Under the pieces are notes generated by a model. The model saw only the letters and a list, made by a program, of their open reading frames with translations, did not search any database and had not been told where the DNA came from. From Frankiaceae bacterium (GTDB lineage: Bacteria > Actinomycetota > Actinomycetes > Mycobacteriales > SCTD01): a stretch of 8,825 nt of DNA. Shown piece after piece: positions 1 to 5,492 of the stretch. Both the position numbers and the translations under genes were made by a program. The number at the start of each line of letters is the position of its first letter. The stretch's first letter is position 1. Location: positions 1-8,825 of the forward strand of contig CANKBT010000112.1 in assembly GCA_947479995.1 (NCBI GenBank). The letters run 5' to 3'.

Positions 1-988
1 GGGCCTGCTGCCCCGCTGCTCCGGGCCGCCCCCCGGGCGGCGCGAGCACGCGGCGCAGGTGCGCGGGCGGCACCTGGCCGTCGAGCGCCTGCAGCAGCAG
101 CGGCGCCATCGTGCCCGCCGGCTCGACGTCGACGGCCCGCTGGAGCGCCAGCGCGGCCAGGGCGCCGTCGCCCTGCGCGTAGGCGCCCGTGCCGAGCACG
201 ACGAGCGGCGGGCCGGCCCAGCGCGCCGGCGCCGCGGCCACGAGGCGCTCGCCGAGGGCCCGCACCGCCGCCGGGTCGTCGCCCACGCGGACCAGCACCG
301 CGTCGCGCACGCCGACGAGGGCGAGGGCGACCACGCAGCGGGCCACCGCCGCGTCGTCGAGGGCGTGCGGGGCGCGCAGGGCGCCGGCCAGCAGCTCGAG
401 GGCTCCGCCGACGGCGCGCGGCCGGTCGGCCTCCAGGTCGGCGAGCAGGTCGTCCGAGGCGCCCTGCAGCACCGCGTCGGGCAGCGGGTCGGCAGCCCGG
501 GTGAGGTCGGCCAGCGCCGCGCGGCTCGGGCGCAGCACCCCGCCGCGCAGCACCCGCTCGGCGGCGACGAGCCCGAGCAGGCCCTCGCCGGGTGGCGGCA
601 GCGGCGTGCCCGACGGCGGGCAGCAGGGACGCGCGCAGGTGTAGGACGACCAGCGGCCGCCGCGCACCAGCAGCGCCTCGACCACCGGCAGCCCGGCCGC
701 GGCGACGGCCGCGAGCAGGGCGTCGGCGAGCGCCCGCTGGTCGTCGTCGCCCTCGGTGACGACGACGAAGGACGCCCGGGTCGCGCGCTCGTGGCGCAGC
801 CGGTCGCCGAGCTCGGCCGCGAGCCGCGGCCCGTCCGCGAGGTCGCACCGGAGCACCAGGCCGACGCGCCCGCGCGGCTCGTGCTGGCACAGCAGCACGA
901 GGCTCTCCTCGGGCACGAAGCCGAGCAGCTCGGGGACGAGCGCGGCCAGCTGGCCGGGCGAGGTGACGCGGGCGGCGGGTGCGGTCAT
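1..988 (-). CDS. DUF4192 domain-containing protein (3' end outside window)
   Basis: This is a protein of unknown function in the actinobacterial DUF4192 family. Reading leftward from ATG at 988-986, the frame stays open to the window edge, giving 329 residues without a stop. Seen in the sequence: an N-terminal TSPGQLAALVPELLGF segment (residues 9-24) followed by PEESLVLL, then a Trp-Ser-Ser-Tyr stretch with a C-x3-CC-P cluster (C118, C122, C123) leading into SGTPL. These are hallmarks I associate with DUF4192. Family members are usually somewhat longer than 329 residues, so probably only a short C-terminal piece is missing. The last visible codons, rich in Gly, Pro and Gln, look like a low-complexity tail. 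No clear Shine-Dalgarno or TAnnnT box precedes the ATG. It is divergent from the pentapeptide gene across 70 bases. No biochemical role can be assigned. Confidence 0.9.
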   Translation of the reverse strand, partial: MTAPAARVTSPGQLAALVPELLGFVPEESLVLLCQHEPRGRVGLVLRCDLADGPRLAAELGDRLRHERATRASFVVVTEGDDDQRALADALLAAVAAAGLPVVEALLVRGGRWSSYTCARPCCPPSGTPLPPPGEGLLGLVAAERVLRGGVLRPSRAALADLTRAADPLPDAVLQGASDDLLADLEADRPRAVGGALELLAGALRAPHALDDAAVARCVVALALVGVRDAVLVRVGDDPAAVRALGERLVAAAPARWAGPPLVVLGTGAYAQGDGALAALALQRAVDVEPAGTMAPLLLQALDGQVPPAHLRRVLAPPGGRPGAAGQQA

Positions 989-1058
989 GCCCCGACGGTG
1001 CGCCCGCGGCGGCCGCACGGGCCCGGGCCTGTGGACACCTGCGCCTAGCCTCACAGCT
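989..1058. promoter_or_regulatory. Divergent intergenic region between DUF4192 and pentapeptide genes
   Basis: This 70-base gap is the longest non-coding stretch in the window and must hold the 5' signals of both divergent genes. On the plus strand it contains a TAGCCT -10-like box close to the pentapeptide start. On the minus strand I see no good -10 or ribosome site for the DUF4192 gene. The centre is a GC-only run that includes the palindrome GCGGCCGC. A 9-mer resembling an actinobacterial DnaA box lies at 1030-1038. Confidence 0.5.
1045..1050 (+). promoter_or_regulatory. -10 element TAGCCT, leaderless-type, for the pentapeptide gene
   Basis: TAGCCT fits the actinobacterial -10 pattern TAnnnT and ends 8 bases before the GTG at 1059. 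Transcription would therefore begin at or next to the start codon. No Shine-Dalgarno is present, which agrees with a leaderless transcript and decides the choice of start. No recognisable -35 hexamer lies about 17 bases upstream. Confidence 0.5.
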
Positions 1059-1643
1059 GTGGCCGGGGTCGAGGTGGTGCGCGGCGAGGACTGGTACGGC
1101 GAGGACCTCACCGGCCGCGCGTTCGAGGCCTGCGCGTTCGTCGAGGTCGACCTCACCGAGGCCACCGGCCGGGGTGCGGTCTTCGACCGCTGCACCTTCA
1201 GCGGGGTGCGCTTCAACGCGTCGGTGCACGAGTCGGCCGCCTTCACCGGCTGCACCTTCACGCGCTGCGACCTGTTCGACGCGGTGTTCCGCGACTGCAA
1301 GCTCGTCGGCTCGACCTTCGCCGACTGCACCCTGCGCCCGCTCACGGTCGAGGGCGGCGACTGGTCGCTCACCTCGCTGGTGCGCGCCGACCTGCGCCGG
1401 AGCCGGCTGACCGGCGTGCGCCTGCGCGAGGCCGACCTGCGCGGCGCGCGGCTCGGCGGGGCCGTGCTGCGCGACGTCGACCTGTCGGCGGCGCAGCTCG
1501 AGCGCGCCGACCTCACGGCCGCCGACCTGCGCGGCAGCGACCTCACCGGCCTCGACCCGCAGCAGGTGGCGCTGGCGGGTGCGCGCGTCGACGTCGCGCA
1601 GTGCGTGCAGCTCGCCGCGGCCCTCGGCCTGCGCGTCGGCTAG
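1059..1643 (+). CDS. Pentapeptide-repeat protein, MfpA/Qnr-like architecture
   Basis: This 194-residue protein should form a right-handed quadrilateral beta-helix. Starting at L17, a central residue recurs every fifth position without a break to L162, giving 30 consecutive pentapeptides. The first half is mostly Phe-centred (F22, F27, F42, F47, F52, F62, F67, F77, F87), with Cys two places before the centre at C25, C45, C65, C70, C80 and C90. The second half (107-162) is the A-D-L type with no Cys. Departures from Leu/Phe occur at G37, H57, V97 and W102. The C-terminus (VAQCVQLAAALGLRV) looks like the short helix that caps or dimerises such helices. Size and layout resemble MfpA and Qnr proteins, which mimic DNA and bind gyrase, but that role is only an inference; many relatives have unknown targets. 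The GTG at 1059 follows a leaderless -10 box. The stop is shared, in antisense, with the DUF3037 gene. Confidence 0.9.
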   Translation: MAGVEVVRGEDWYGEDLTGRAFEACAFVEVDLTEATGRGAVFDRCTFSGVRFNASVHESAAFTGCTFTRCDLFDAVFRDCKLVGSTFADCTLRPLTVEGGDWSLTSLVRADLRRSRLTGVRLREADLRGARLGGAVLRDVDLSAAQLERADLTAADLRGSDLTGLDPQQVALAGARVDVAQCVQLAAALGLRVG

Positions 1644-2011
1644 CGCACGAGCGCCGCGAACAGCCGGTCGAGCTCGGCGACCGGGTCGGCCGTGAAGCCG
1701 CTGTGCGCGGCGCCCGTCTGCAGCACCGTGCTGCGCGGCGAGGTGAGCCAGCGGAAGCGCTGCCCCAGCCCGCTGCCGCCCGCGGGGCCCTCGCCCGCGC
1801 ACACCCGCTCGACGCCCGCGAGCAGCTCCTGCAGGGAGGCGACGTCGGCGTCGGGGTGCAGCGCGCGCAGGCGGTCGGCGTCGACGTGCACCCGCGCCTG
1901 CAGCACGTCGGCGTCCTGGCAGTAGAGCAGCACGCCGACGTTCGCGAACTCGCCGCGCTCGACGCGCGGGACGGCGCGCAGCACGGCGTACTGGAACACC
2001 AGGCGGGTCAC
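1640..2011 (-). CDS. DUF3037 domain-containing protein
   Basis: This is a 123-residue protein of unknown function. The N-terminal segment VFQYAVLRAVPRVERGEF (residues 5-22) followed by ANVGVLLYC is the characteristic DUF3037 signature, and the later GLGQRFRWLTSPRSTVLQTG region also fits the family. Its GTG start (2011-2009) overlaps the TGA of the HipA-like kinase gene in the four bases GTGA (2008-2011). No Shine-Dalgarno is visible before it, so it is probably translated by coupling or reinitiation from the kinase message. DUF3037 genes commonly sit beside HipA-like kinase genes, which suggests the two proteins act together, perhaps as regulator and kinase; that is inference. The TAG stop (1642-1640) lies in the CTAG that also ends the pentapeptide gene on the other strand. 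Confidence 0.9.
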   Translation of the reverse strand: MTRLVFQYAVLRAVPRVERGEFANVGVLLYCQDADVLQARVHVDADRLRALHPDADVASLQELLAGVERVCAGEGPAGGSGLGQRFRWLTSPRSTVLQTGAAHSGFTADPVAELDRLFAALVR

Positions 2012-2742
2012 GGCTGCCACGCCTGCCGGGCCGCGACGCGCGCGGCGAGCCAGCGCACGTACGCCGCGCGCACGTCGTCGGGCGCGTCGAAGCCGGGCTC
2101 GTCCTCGAGCCACGCGTCGGGCACGAGGGCGACGACCTCCTCGAGCAGGGCCGTCGTCACGCGCGGCCCGAGGTCGACCGGCGCCGTCGCCGCCGCGCGC
2201 AGCACGTGGTCGGACGCGTCGTACGGGCGGGCGACCGAGCCGTCCGCGCGCGCCCACGCGTGGTGGAACACCAGCGTGGCGCCGTGGTCGATGAGCTGCA
2301 GCGCGCGGTGCCACACGAGCAGGTTGGGGTTGCGCCACGAGCGGTCGACGTTGCCGACGAGCGCGTCGAACCACAGCACCCGCGAGGCCAGCTCGGCGTC
2401 GACCGCGTGCACCACCGGGTCGAAGCCGAGCGCCCCGGGCAGGAAGTCCATCGCCAGGTTGAGCCCGGCGCTCGCGCGCAGGAGGTCCTGCACCTCCTCG
2501 TCCGGCTCCGAGAGCCCGAGCAGCGGGTCGACCTCGACGAGCACCAGCTCCGGCACCGGCAGGTCGAGCCGCCGCGCGAGCTCGCCGCTGACGACCTCCG
2601 CGACGAGCACCTTGCGGCCCTGGCCGGCACCGCGGAACTTCACGACGTAGGTGCCGAGGTCGTCGGCCTCCATGAGGCCGGGCAGCGAGCCGCCCTCGCG
2701 CAGCGGCGTGACGTAGCGCGTGGCGGTGACGGACCGGAGCAC
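2008..2742 (-). CDS. HipA-like protein kinase (short form, kinase core only)
   Basis: This 244-residue protein carries the HipA-type Ser/Thr kinase motifs: a Gly-rich GGSLPGL stretch (17-23), the probable ATP-binding K35 in YVVKFRG, a catalytic-loop equivalent at 130-141 (GNVDRSWRNPNL, with D133 and N138), and the metal-binding D152 in LIDHGA. All key residues appear intact, so it is probably catalytic. It is much shorter than the HipA toxin of E. coli (about 440 residues) and has no separate HipA N-terminal domain. No HipB-like DNA-binding antitoxin gene is adjacent; the partner is DUF3037, joined by a GTGA overlap. The GTG start is chosen because a TAGGGT -10 box ends exactly 6 bases before it, implying a leaderless mRNA. 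Classical HipA phosphorylates glutamyl-tRNA synthetase; the substrate here is unknown. Confidence 0.88.
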   Translation of the reverse strand: MLRSVTATRYVTPLREGGSLPGLMEADDLGTYVVKFRGAGQGRKVLVAEVVSGELARRLDLPVPELVLVEVDPLLGLSEPDEEVQDLLRASAGLNLAMDFLPGALGFDPVVHAVDAELASRVLWFDALVGNVDRSWRNPNLLVWHRALQLIDHGATLVFHHAWARADGSVARPYDASDHVLRAAATAPVDLGPRVTTALLEEVVALVPDAWLEDEPGFDAPDDVRAAYVRWLAARVAARQAWQP

Positions 2743-2748
2743 GGTGCG

Positions 2749-2754
2749 ACCCTA
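2749..2754 (-). promoter_or_regulatory. -10 element TAGGGT for the HipA-like kinase gene
   Basis: Read on the minus strand, TAGGGT matches TAnnnT, and 6 bases separate it from the kinase GTG at 2742. That is the spacing of a leaderless promoter. Its first three bases are also the TAG stop of the upstream 2H phosphoesterase gene. The kinase/DUF3037 pair may thus have its own promoter in addition to read-through from the dehydrogenase promoter. Confidence 0.5.
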
Positions 2755-3243
2755 GGGCGCGAAGGCGGCGTGCTCGTCGGCCGCCCACGGCCCGTCGAGG
2801 TAGCGCCACAGGCCCAGGCCGACGGCCCGCACGTCGTACGGCGCGAAGCCCGCCTCGAGCCGCTCCGCGAGCGCCCGCGCCCGGGCCGGCTCGACCTTGT
2901 TCTGCACCGTGACGTGCGCGCGCAGGCCCTGCCGGTCCTGCGGCACGAGCACGTCCTGCCAGCGGCCGGCCAGCTCGCGGTGCACGGCGTCGAGCTCCGG
3001 GGCGCGCAGCGCGTAGGCGACGCCCCGGCCGAGCCGCTGCACGCCGCTGACGCGCACGTCGAACGCCGGCCGGTCCGCGACCTCCCGCACGTCGGCGCGC
3101 ACGCGCGCGTCGTCGGGGAGCACGTGGAACAGCGTCACGTGCGCGGCGACCTGCGTGCGCCCGGCCGGGAAGTGCTCGCGGCGCAGCGCGTCGAAGCGCG
3201 CGGTCGCCGCCTCGTCGAGCAGCAGCGTGAGGACGAGCGTCAC
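2752..3243 (-). CDS. 2'-5' RNA ligase family protein (2H phosphoesterase)
   Basis: This 163-residue protein belongs to the 2H (two-histidine) phosphoesterase superfamily. It shows the two catalytic HxT motifs, H35-V-T37 in AAHVTLFHVL and H110-V-T112 in RAHVTVQNKV, about 75 residues apart as expected for the duplicated fold. Relatives ligate or hydrolyse 2',5' RNA linkages or act on cyclic phosphates such as ADP-ribose 1'',2''-cyclic phosphate. The substrate cannot be told from sequence. The length is close to a minimal family member. The GTG start (3243-3241) overlaps the TGA of the acyl-CoA dehydrogenase gene as GTGA (3240-3243) with no visible Shine-Dalgarno, so it is probably translationally coupled. 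The pairing with a fatty-acid enzyme has no obvious metabolic logic and may only reflect genome compaction. Confidence 0.88.
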   Translation of the reverse strand: MTLVLTLLLDEAATARFDALRREHFPAGRTQVAAHVTLFHVLPDDARVRADVREVADRPAFDVRVSGVQRLGRGVAYALRAPELDAVHRELAGRWQDVLVPQDRQGLRAHVTVQNKVEPARARALAERLEAGFAPYDVRAVGLGLWRYLDGPWAADEHAAFAP

Positions 3244-4457
3244 GCGCGGGGCAGCAGCCGGTCGCTGATGATGCGCCGCTGGATCTCGCTCGTGCCCTCG
3301 AAGATGGTGGTCAGCCGCGCGTCGCGCCAGTAGCGCTCGACGCGCCGCTCGGTGGTGTAGCCGTTGCCGCCGTGCAGCTGCATCGCCTGCCCCGTGACGC
3401 GCACCGCCATCTCGGTCGCCTGCAGCTTGACCATCGCCGACTCGCGCTCGCACGGCACGCCCTCGTCGAGCAGGTGGGCGACCTGCTGCCAGTACGCGCG
3501 CGCCTGGTCGACGTCGGCCGCCATGTCGGCGAGCGCGAACCGCAGCGCCTGGAAGTCCGACAGCGGGTGGCCGAACTGCTCGCGCTCCTGCAGGTAGGCC
3601 GTGCTGTCCTCGACCGCCGCGCGCGCGACGCCGACCGCCCGGGCGGCGGTGTGCACGCGCGCGATGTTGAGCCCGCGCTGCACGGCGGCGAAGCCGCCCG
3701 AGTCGGCGCCGGCGCCGGCGTCGCCGTAGAGGCCGGCGAGCCGGTCGCTGTCGGGCACGCGCACGCCGTCGAGCTCGAGGTCCCACGTGAGGAAGCCGTG
3801 GTAGCCGATCTTGTCGATCGGCGTGCCGGTCATGCCGTCGGGGAAGGTGCCGCGCTCCTTCACGACGAGGAACGGCTCCAGCCCGGCGCTGCGCGGCTCG
3901 CCCTCCTCGGGCTCGCGCACCCGCGCGAGCACCTCGACGAAGTCGGCCGCGAGCGCGTTGCCGGCCCAGCGCTTGTGCCCGGTGAGCACCCAGTCGTCGC
4001 CGTCGCGCACGGCCCGCGTCTGCACGCCCGCGAGGTCGCTGCCGGCGGTCGGCTCGGACAGCGCGATGGCGCCGATCCAGTCGCCCTGCGCGCTCCTCCT
4101 CAGCAGCTCGGCCTTGCGCGCCGGGTCGTGCACCTGCGTGCCCAGGCCCTGCCCGCGCGCGAGGATCGACGCCACCGACAGCCACGCCCGCGCCAGCTCC
4201 TCGGAGACGAGGCAGTACTCGAAGACGCCGAGCCCGAGGCCGCCGCTCGCCGCCGGCACGGTGAGCCCGAACCAGCCGGCCGCGGCCATCTGCTCGACGA
4301 CCTCGCGCGGCATCTCGCCCTTCTGCGGGTCGAGCTCGTCGGCCACCGGCAGCACGACGTCGTGGGCGAACGCGCGGGCCTCCTGCTGCAGCGCGGCCCG
4401 GGCGTCGGTGCGCCACGGGCTGGCCAGGTCGGGGGCGGCGGGGGGCCGGAAGGTCAT
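3240..4457 (-). CDS. Acyl-CoA dehydrogenase family flavoprotein
   Basis: This FAD enzyme of about 405 residues should catalyse alpha,beta-dehydrogenation of an acyl-CoA, passing electrons to electron-transfer flavoprotein. Both family signatures are visible: ALSEPTAGSDLAG in the middle, and QLHGGNGYTTERRVERYWRD near the C-terminus. The catalytic Glu is placed in IFEGTSE (residue 387 from the ATG), the usual site for short- and medium-chain enzymes rather than the isovaleryl-CoA arrangement. An N-terminal helical domain, a central beta domain with a DKIGYHGF segment, and a C-terminal helical domain are all present, so it is full length. Chain length and substrate are undetermined. I prefer the ATG at 4457-4455 because a -10-like CAGAGT lies 7 bases before it; an in-frame GTG at 4466 would add three residues. 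It heads a four-gene minus-strand run and is divergent from the methyltransferase across only 17 bases. Confidence 0.93.
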   Translation of the reverse strand: MTFRPPAAPDLASPWRTDARAALQQEARAFAHDVVLPVADELDPQKGEMPREVVEQMAAAGWFGLTVPAASGGLGLGVFEYCLVSEELARAWLSVASILARGQGLGTQVHDPARKAELLRRSAQGDWIGAIALSEPTAGSDLAGVQTRAVRDGDDWVLTGHKRWAGNALAADFVEVLARVREPEEGEPRSAGLEPFLVVKERGTFPDGMTGTPIDKIGYHGFLTWDLELDGVRVPDSDRLAGLYGDAGAGADSGGFAAVQRGLNIARVHTAARAVGVARAAVEDSTAYLQEREQFGHPLSDFQALRFALADMAADVDQARAYWQQVAHLLDEGVPCERESAMVKLQATEMAVRVTGQAMQLHGGNGYTTERRVERYWRDARLTTIFEGTSEIQRRIISDRLLPRA

Positions 4458-4461
4458 GACG

Positions 4462-4467
4462 GACACT
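4462..4467 (+). promoter_or_regulatory. -10-like GACACT for the RNA methyltransferase gene
   Basis: GACACT is one base from the TAnnnT pattern and ends 7 bases before the GTG at 4475, as for a leaderless transcript. No ribosome binding site is present in the 17-base gap. It overlaps the opposing -10-like element of the dehydrogenase gene. Confidence 0.35.
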
Positions 4468-4470
4468 CTG
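4465..4470 (-). promoter_or_regulatory. -10-like CAGAGT for the acyl-CoA dehydrogenase gene
   Basis: CAGAGT on the minus strand is a partial TAnnnT match, ending 7 bases before the ATG at 4457. The spacing suits a leaderless message, and no Shine-Dalgarno precedes the ATG. It overlaps the plus-strand -10-like box of the methyltransferase by three bases. The hexamer is imperfect, so support is moderate. Confidence 0.35.
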
Positions 4471-4474
4471 GCAG

Positions 4475-5206
4475 GTGAGCGCGGACGTGCACCTCGAGGG
4501 CTTCCACGCGGTCAAGCACGCCCTGCGCTTCGCCCCCGCGCTGGTGCGCGAGGTCGCGGTCGCCGACCCCGCGGCCGCCCTCGCGCTCGCCGCCGACCTC
4601 GCCCCCGACGTCGGCCCGTGGCTCGCGGACGCCGTCGTCCGGCCCGTCGCGCACCACACCGGCGTGGAGGCCGTGGCGCGCCGGCCGGCACCGGACGCGT
4701 GCGTGCTGCGCGCACGCACGTCGCCGCTCGTCGTGCTCGACGCGCCGCGCTCCGGCGGCAACGCCGGGGCGGTCGTGCGCGTCGCCGCGGCGGCCGGCGC
4801 CAGCGGCGTGGCGCTCAGCGGCGGCACGCTCGACCCCTGGGGCGCCGACGTGCTGCGCGGCAGCGCCGGCCTGCACTACGCCCTGCCGGTGCTCGGCGGC
4901 GTCGGCCCGACCGACGTGCGCGGCCCGGTGGTGGTGCTCGACGCCGGCGGGGAGGACGTGCCGCTGCCGGCCGGTGCCGTCCTGGTCGTGGGGTCCGAGC
5001 GGCACGGGCTGTCACCGGCCTGGCGCGACCGGGCCGACGCCGTGCTGTCGCTGCCGATGCGCGAGGGCGTCAGCAGCCTCAACCTGGCGACCGCGGTCGC
5101 CGCCGCGCTCTACCGGTCGTCGGGGCGGCCGCCGAGCAGCAGGTCGAGCGCCGCACCGGTGCGCCCGGTGTCGAGCATCTCCGACATCGGCGGCAGCGCG
5201 ACGTGA
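4475..5206 (+). CDS. SpoU/TrmH family RNA 2'-O-methyltransferase
   Basis: This 243-residue SPOUT-class enzyme is predicted to methylate a ribose 2'-OH in tRNA or rRNA using S-adenosylmethionine. An N-terminal region with EGFHAVKHALRF (8-19) is a small substrate-binding part typical of actinobacterial members. The three knot motifs are intact: motif 1 GGNAGAVVRVA (N96, R102), motif 2 VGSERHGL (E175), and motif 3 LPMREGVSSLNLA (P194, S201, N203). Together these form the SAM pocket and the dimer interface. The knot ends near residue 215. The remaining 28 or so residues are Ser/Pro-rich and are encoded antisense to the 3' end of the neighbouring minus-strand gene, so they are probably a read-through extension rather than a domain. 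The exact RNA site cannot be assigned. The GTG start is supported by the leaderless -10 spacing. Confidence 0.92.
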   Translation: MSADVHLEGFHAVKHALRFAPALVREVAVADPAAALALAADLAPDVGPWLADAVVRPVAHHTGVEAVARRPAPDACVLRARTSPLVVLDAPRSGGNAGAVVRVAAAAGASGVALSGGTLDPWGADVLRGSAGLHYALPVLGGVGPTDVRGPVVVLDAGGEDVPLPAGAVLVVGSERHGLSPAWRDRADAVLSLPMREGVSSLNLATAVAAALYRSSGRPPSSRSSAAPVRPVSSISDIGGSAT

Positions 5207-5475
5207 CGCGGGCGCTCCGGCTCCGGTGCCGGCCCGGCCAGCGCCGCGTCCACGAGCGCCTGCGCGGCGGCGGGGTCGAGCTCGCCGCGGGCGGTGCCGT
5301 CGACCAGCCGGCGGGTCGCGCACGGCCACGCCTCGCGGCAGGTCGGGCAGCGGTCGGTCGCGTCGGGGGCGTGCAGGCGGTCGACGCCCGTGCGCGTGGT
5401 GGCCAGGCGCTCCCGCGCGACGTGCACGCTGCGCAGGACCTCGCCGACGAGGCCGTCGAAGACAGGGGTGCTCAC
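5110..5475 (-). CDS. Small conserved-type protein with Cys cluster (possible zinc site)
   Basis: This is a 121-residue protein of unknown function. After an N-terminal stretch likely to be helical (about 5-30), it has H35, C43, C46 and C52 in the arrangement H-x7-C-x2-C-x5-C, the last three within RCPTCREAWPCATRRL. This could bind zinc. Small actinobacterial proteins with a similar C-x2-C-x2-x-WPC motif exist, but I know of no assigned role. The middle is Ala-rich with acidic residues, a Pro-rich linker follows (80-96), and a short C-terminal helix-like segment ends the protein. No signal peptide or membrane segment is seen, so it should be cytoplasmic. The GTG at 5475-5473 follows a TACCCT -10 box by 7 bases (leaderless). 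Its last 97 bases overlap the methyltransferase gene tail to tail. Confidence 0.78.
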   Translation of the reverse strand: MSTPVFDGLVGEVLRSVHVARERLATTRTGVDRLHAPDATDRCPTCREAWPCATRRLVDGTARGELDPAAAQALVDAALAGPAPEPERPRHVALPPMSEMLDTGRTGAALDLLLGGRPDDR

Positions 5476-5482
5476 GCCCGCC

Positions 5483-5488
5483 AGGGTA
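5483..5488 (-). promoter_or_regulatory. -10 element TACCCT for the small Cys-cluster gene
   Basis: TACCCT on the minus strand fits TAnnnT well and sits 7 bases before the GTG at 5475, with no Shine-Dalgarno between. This implies a leaderless transcript. Its complement runs into the AGGAG ribosome site of the divergent hydrolase gene. Confidence 0.55.
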
Positions 5489-5492
5489 GGAG
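5488..5492 (+). promoter_or_regulatory. Ribosome binding site AGGAG for the alpha/beta hydrolase gene
   Basis: AGGAG lies 6 bases before the GTG at 5499, an ideal spacing. It is the only convincing Shine-Dalgarno I see in the window and it fixes the hydrolase start. Since this message has a leader, its promoter must lie inside the 5' end of the divergent small gene. Confidence 0.6.

Noticed and set aside
25..41. Perfect 7-bp inverted repeat (GCCGCCC/GGGCGGC, 3-base loop) near the left edge
   Set aside because: It lies inside the DUF4192 reading frame, has no following T-run, and such repeats arise easily in sequence this GC-rich. It is not called a terminator.
1031..1036. GTGGAC as a -35 hexamer for the pentapeptide gene
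   Set aside because: Only 8 bases separate it from TAGCCT, far short of the usual 16-18.
59..1048. Long open plus-strand frame opposite the DUF4192 gene
   Set aside because: The translation is dominated by Arg, Ala and Gly with no motif. It is the antisense shadow of a gene with GC-rich third positions, and the minus strand carries clear DUF4192 motifs.
2008..2742. Classical HipBA toxin-antitoxin locus
   Set aside because: No helix-turn-helix HipB-like gene is adjacent on either side, and the kinase lacks the HipA N-terminal domain. Only a looser kinase/DUF3037 module can be proposed.
4458..4466. GTG at 4466 as the acyl-CoA dehydrogenase start
   Set aside because: It would add only three residues and would fall inside the proposed -10 box. 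The ATG at 4457 has better leaderless spacing. It is not excluded.
2752..4827. A 691-codon minus-strand frame spanning several genes
   Set aside because: Only its last 163 codons read as protein (the 2H phosphoesterase). The rest is an off-frame reading through the dehydrogenase and the antisense of the methyltransferase, both of which have intact motifs in other frames.
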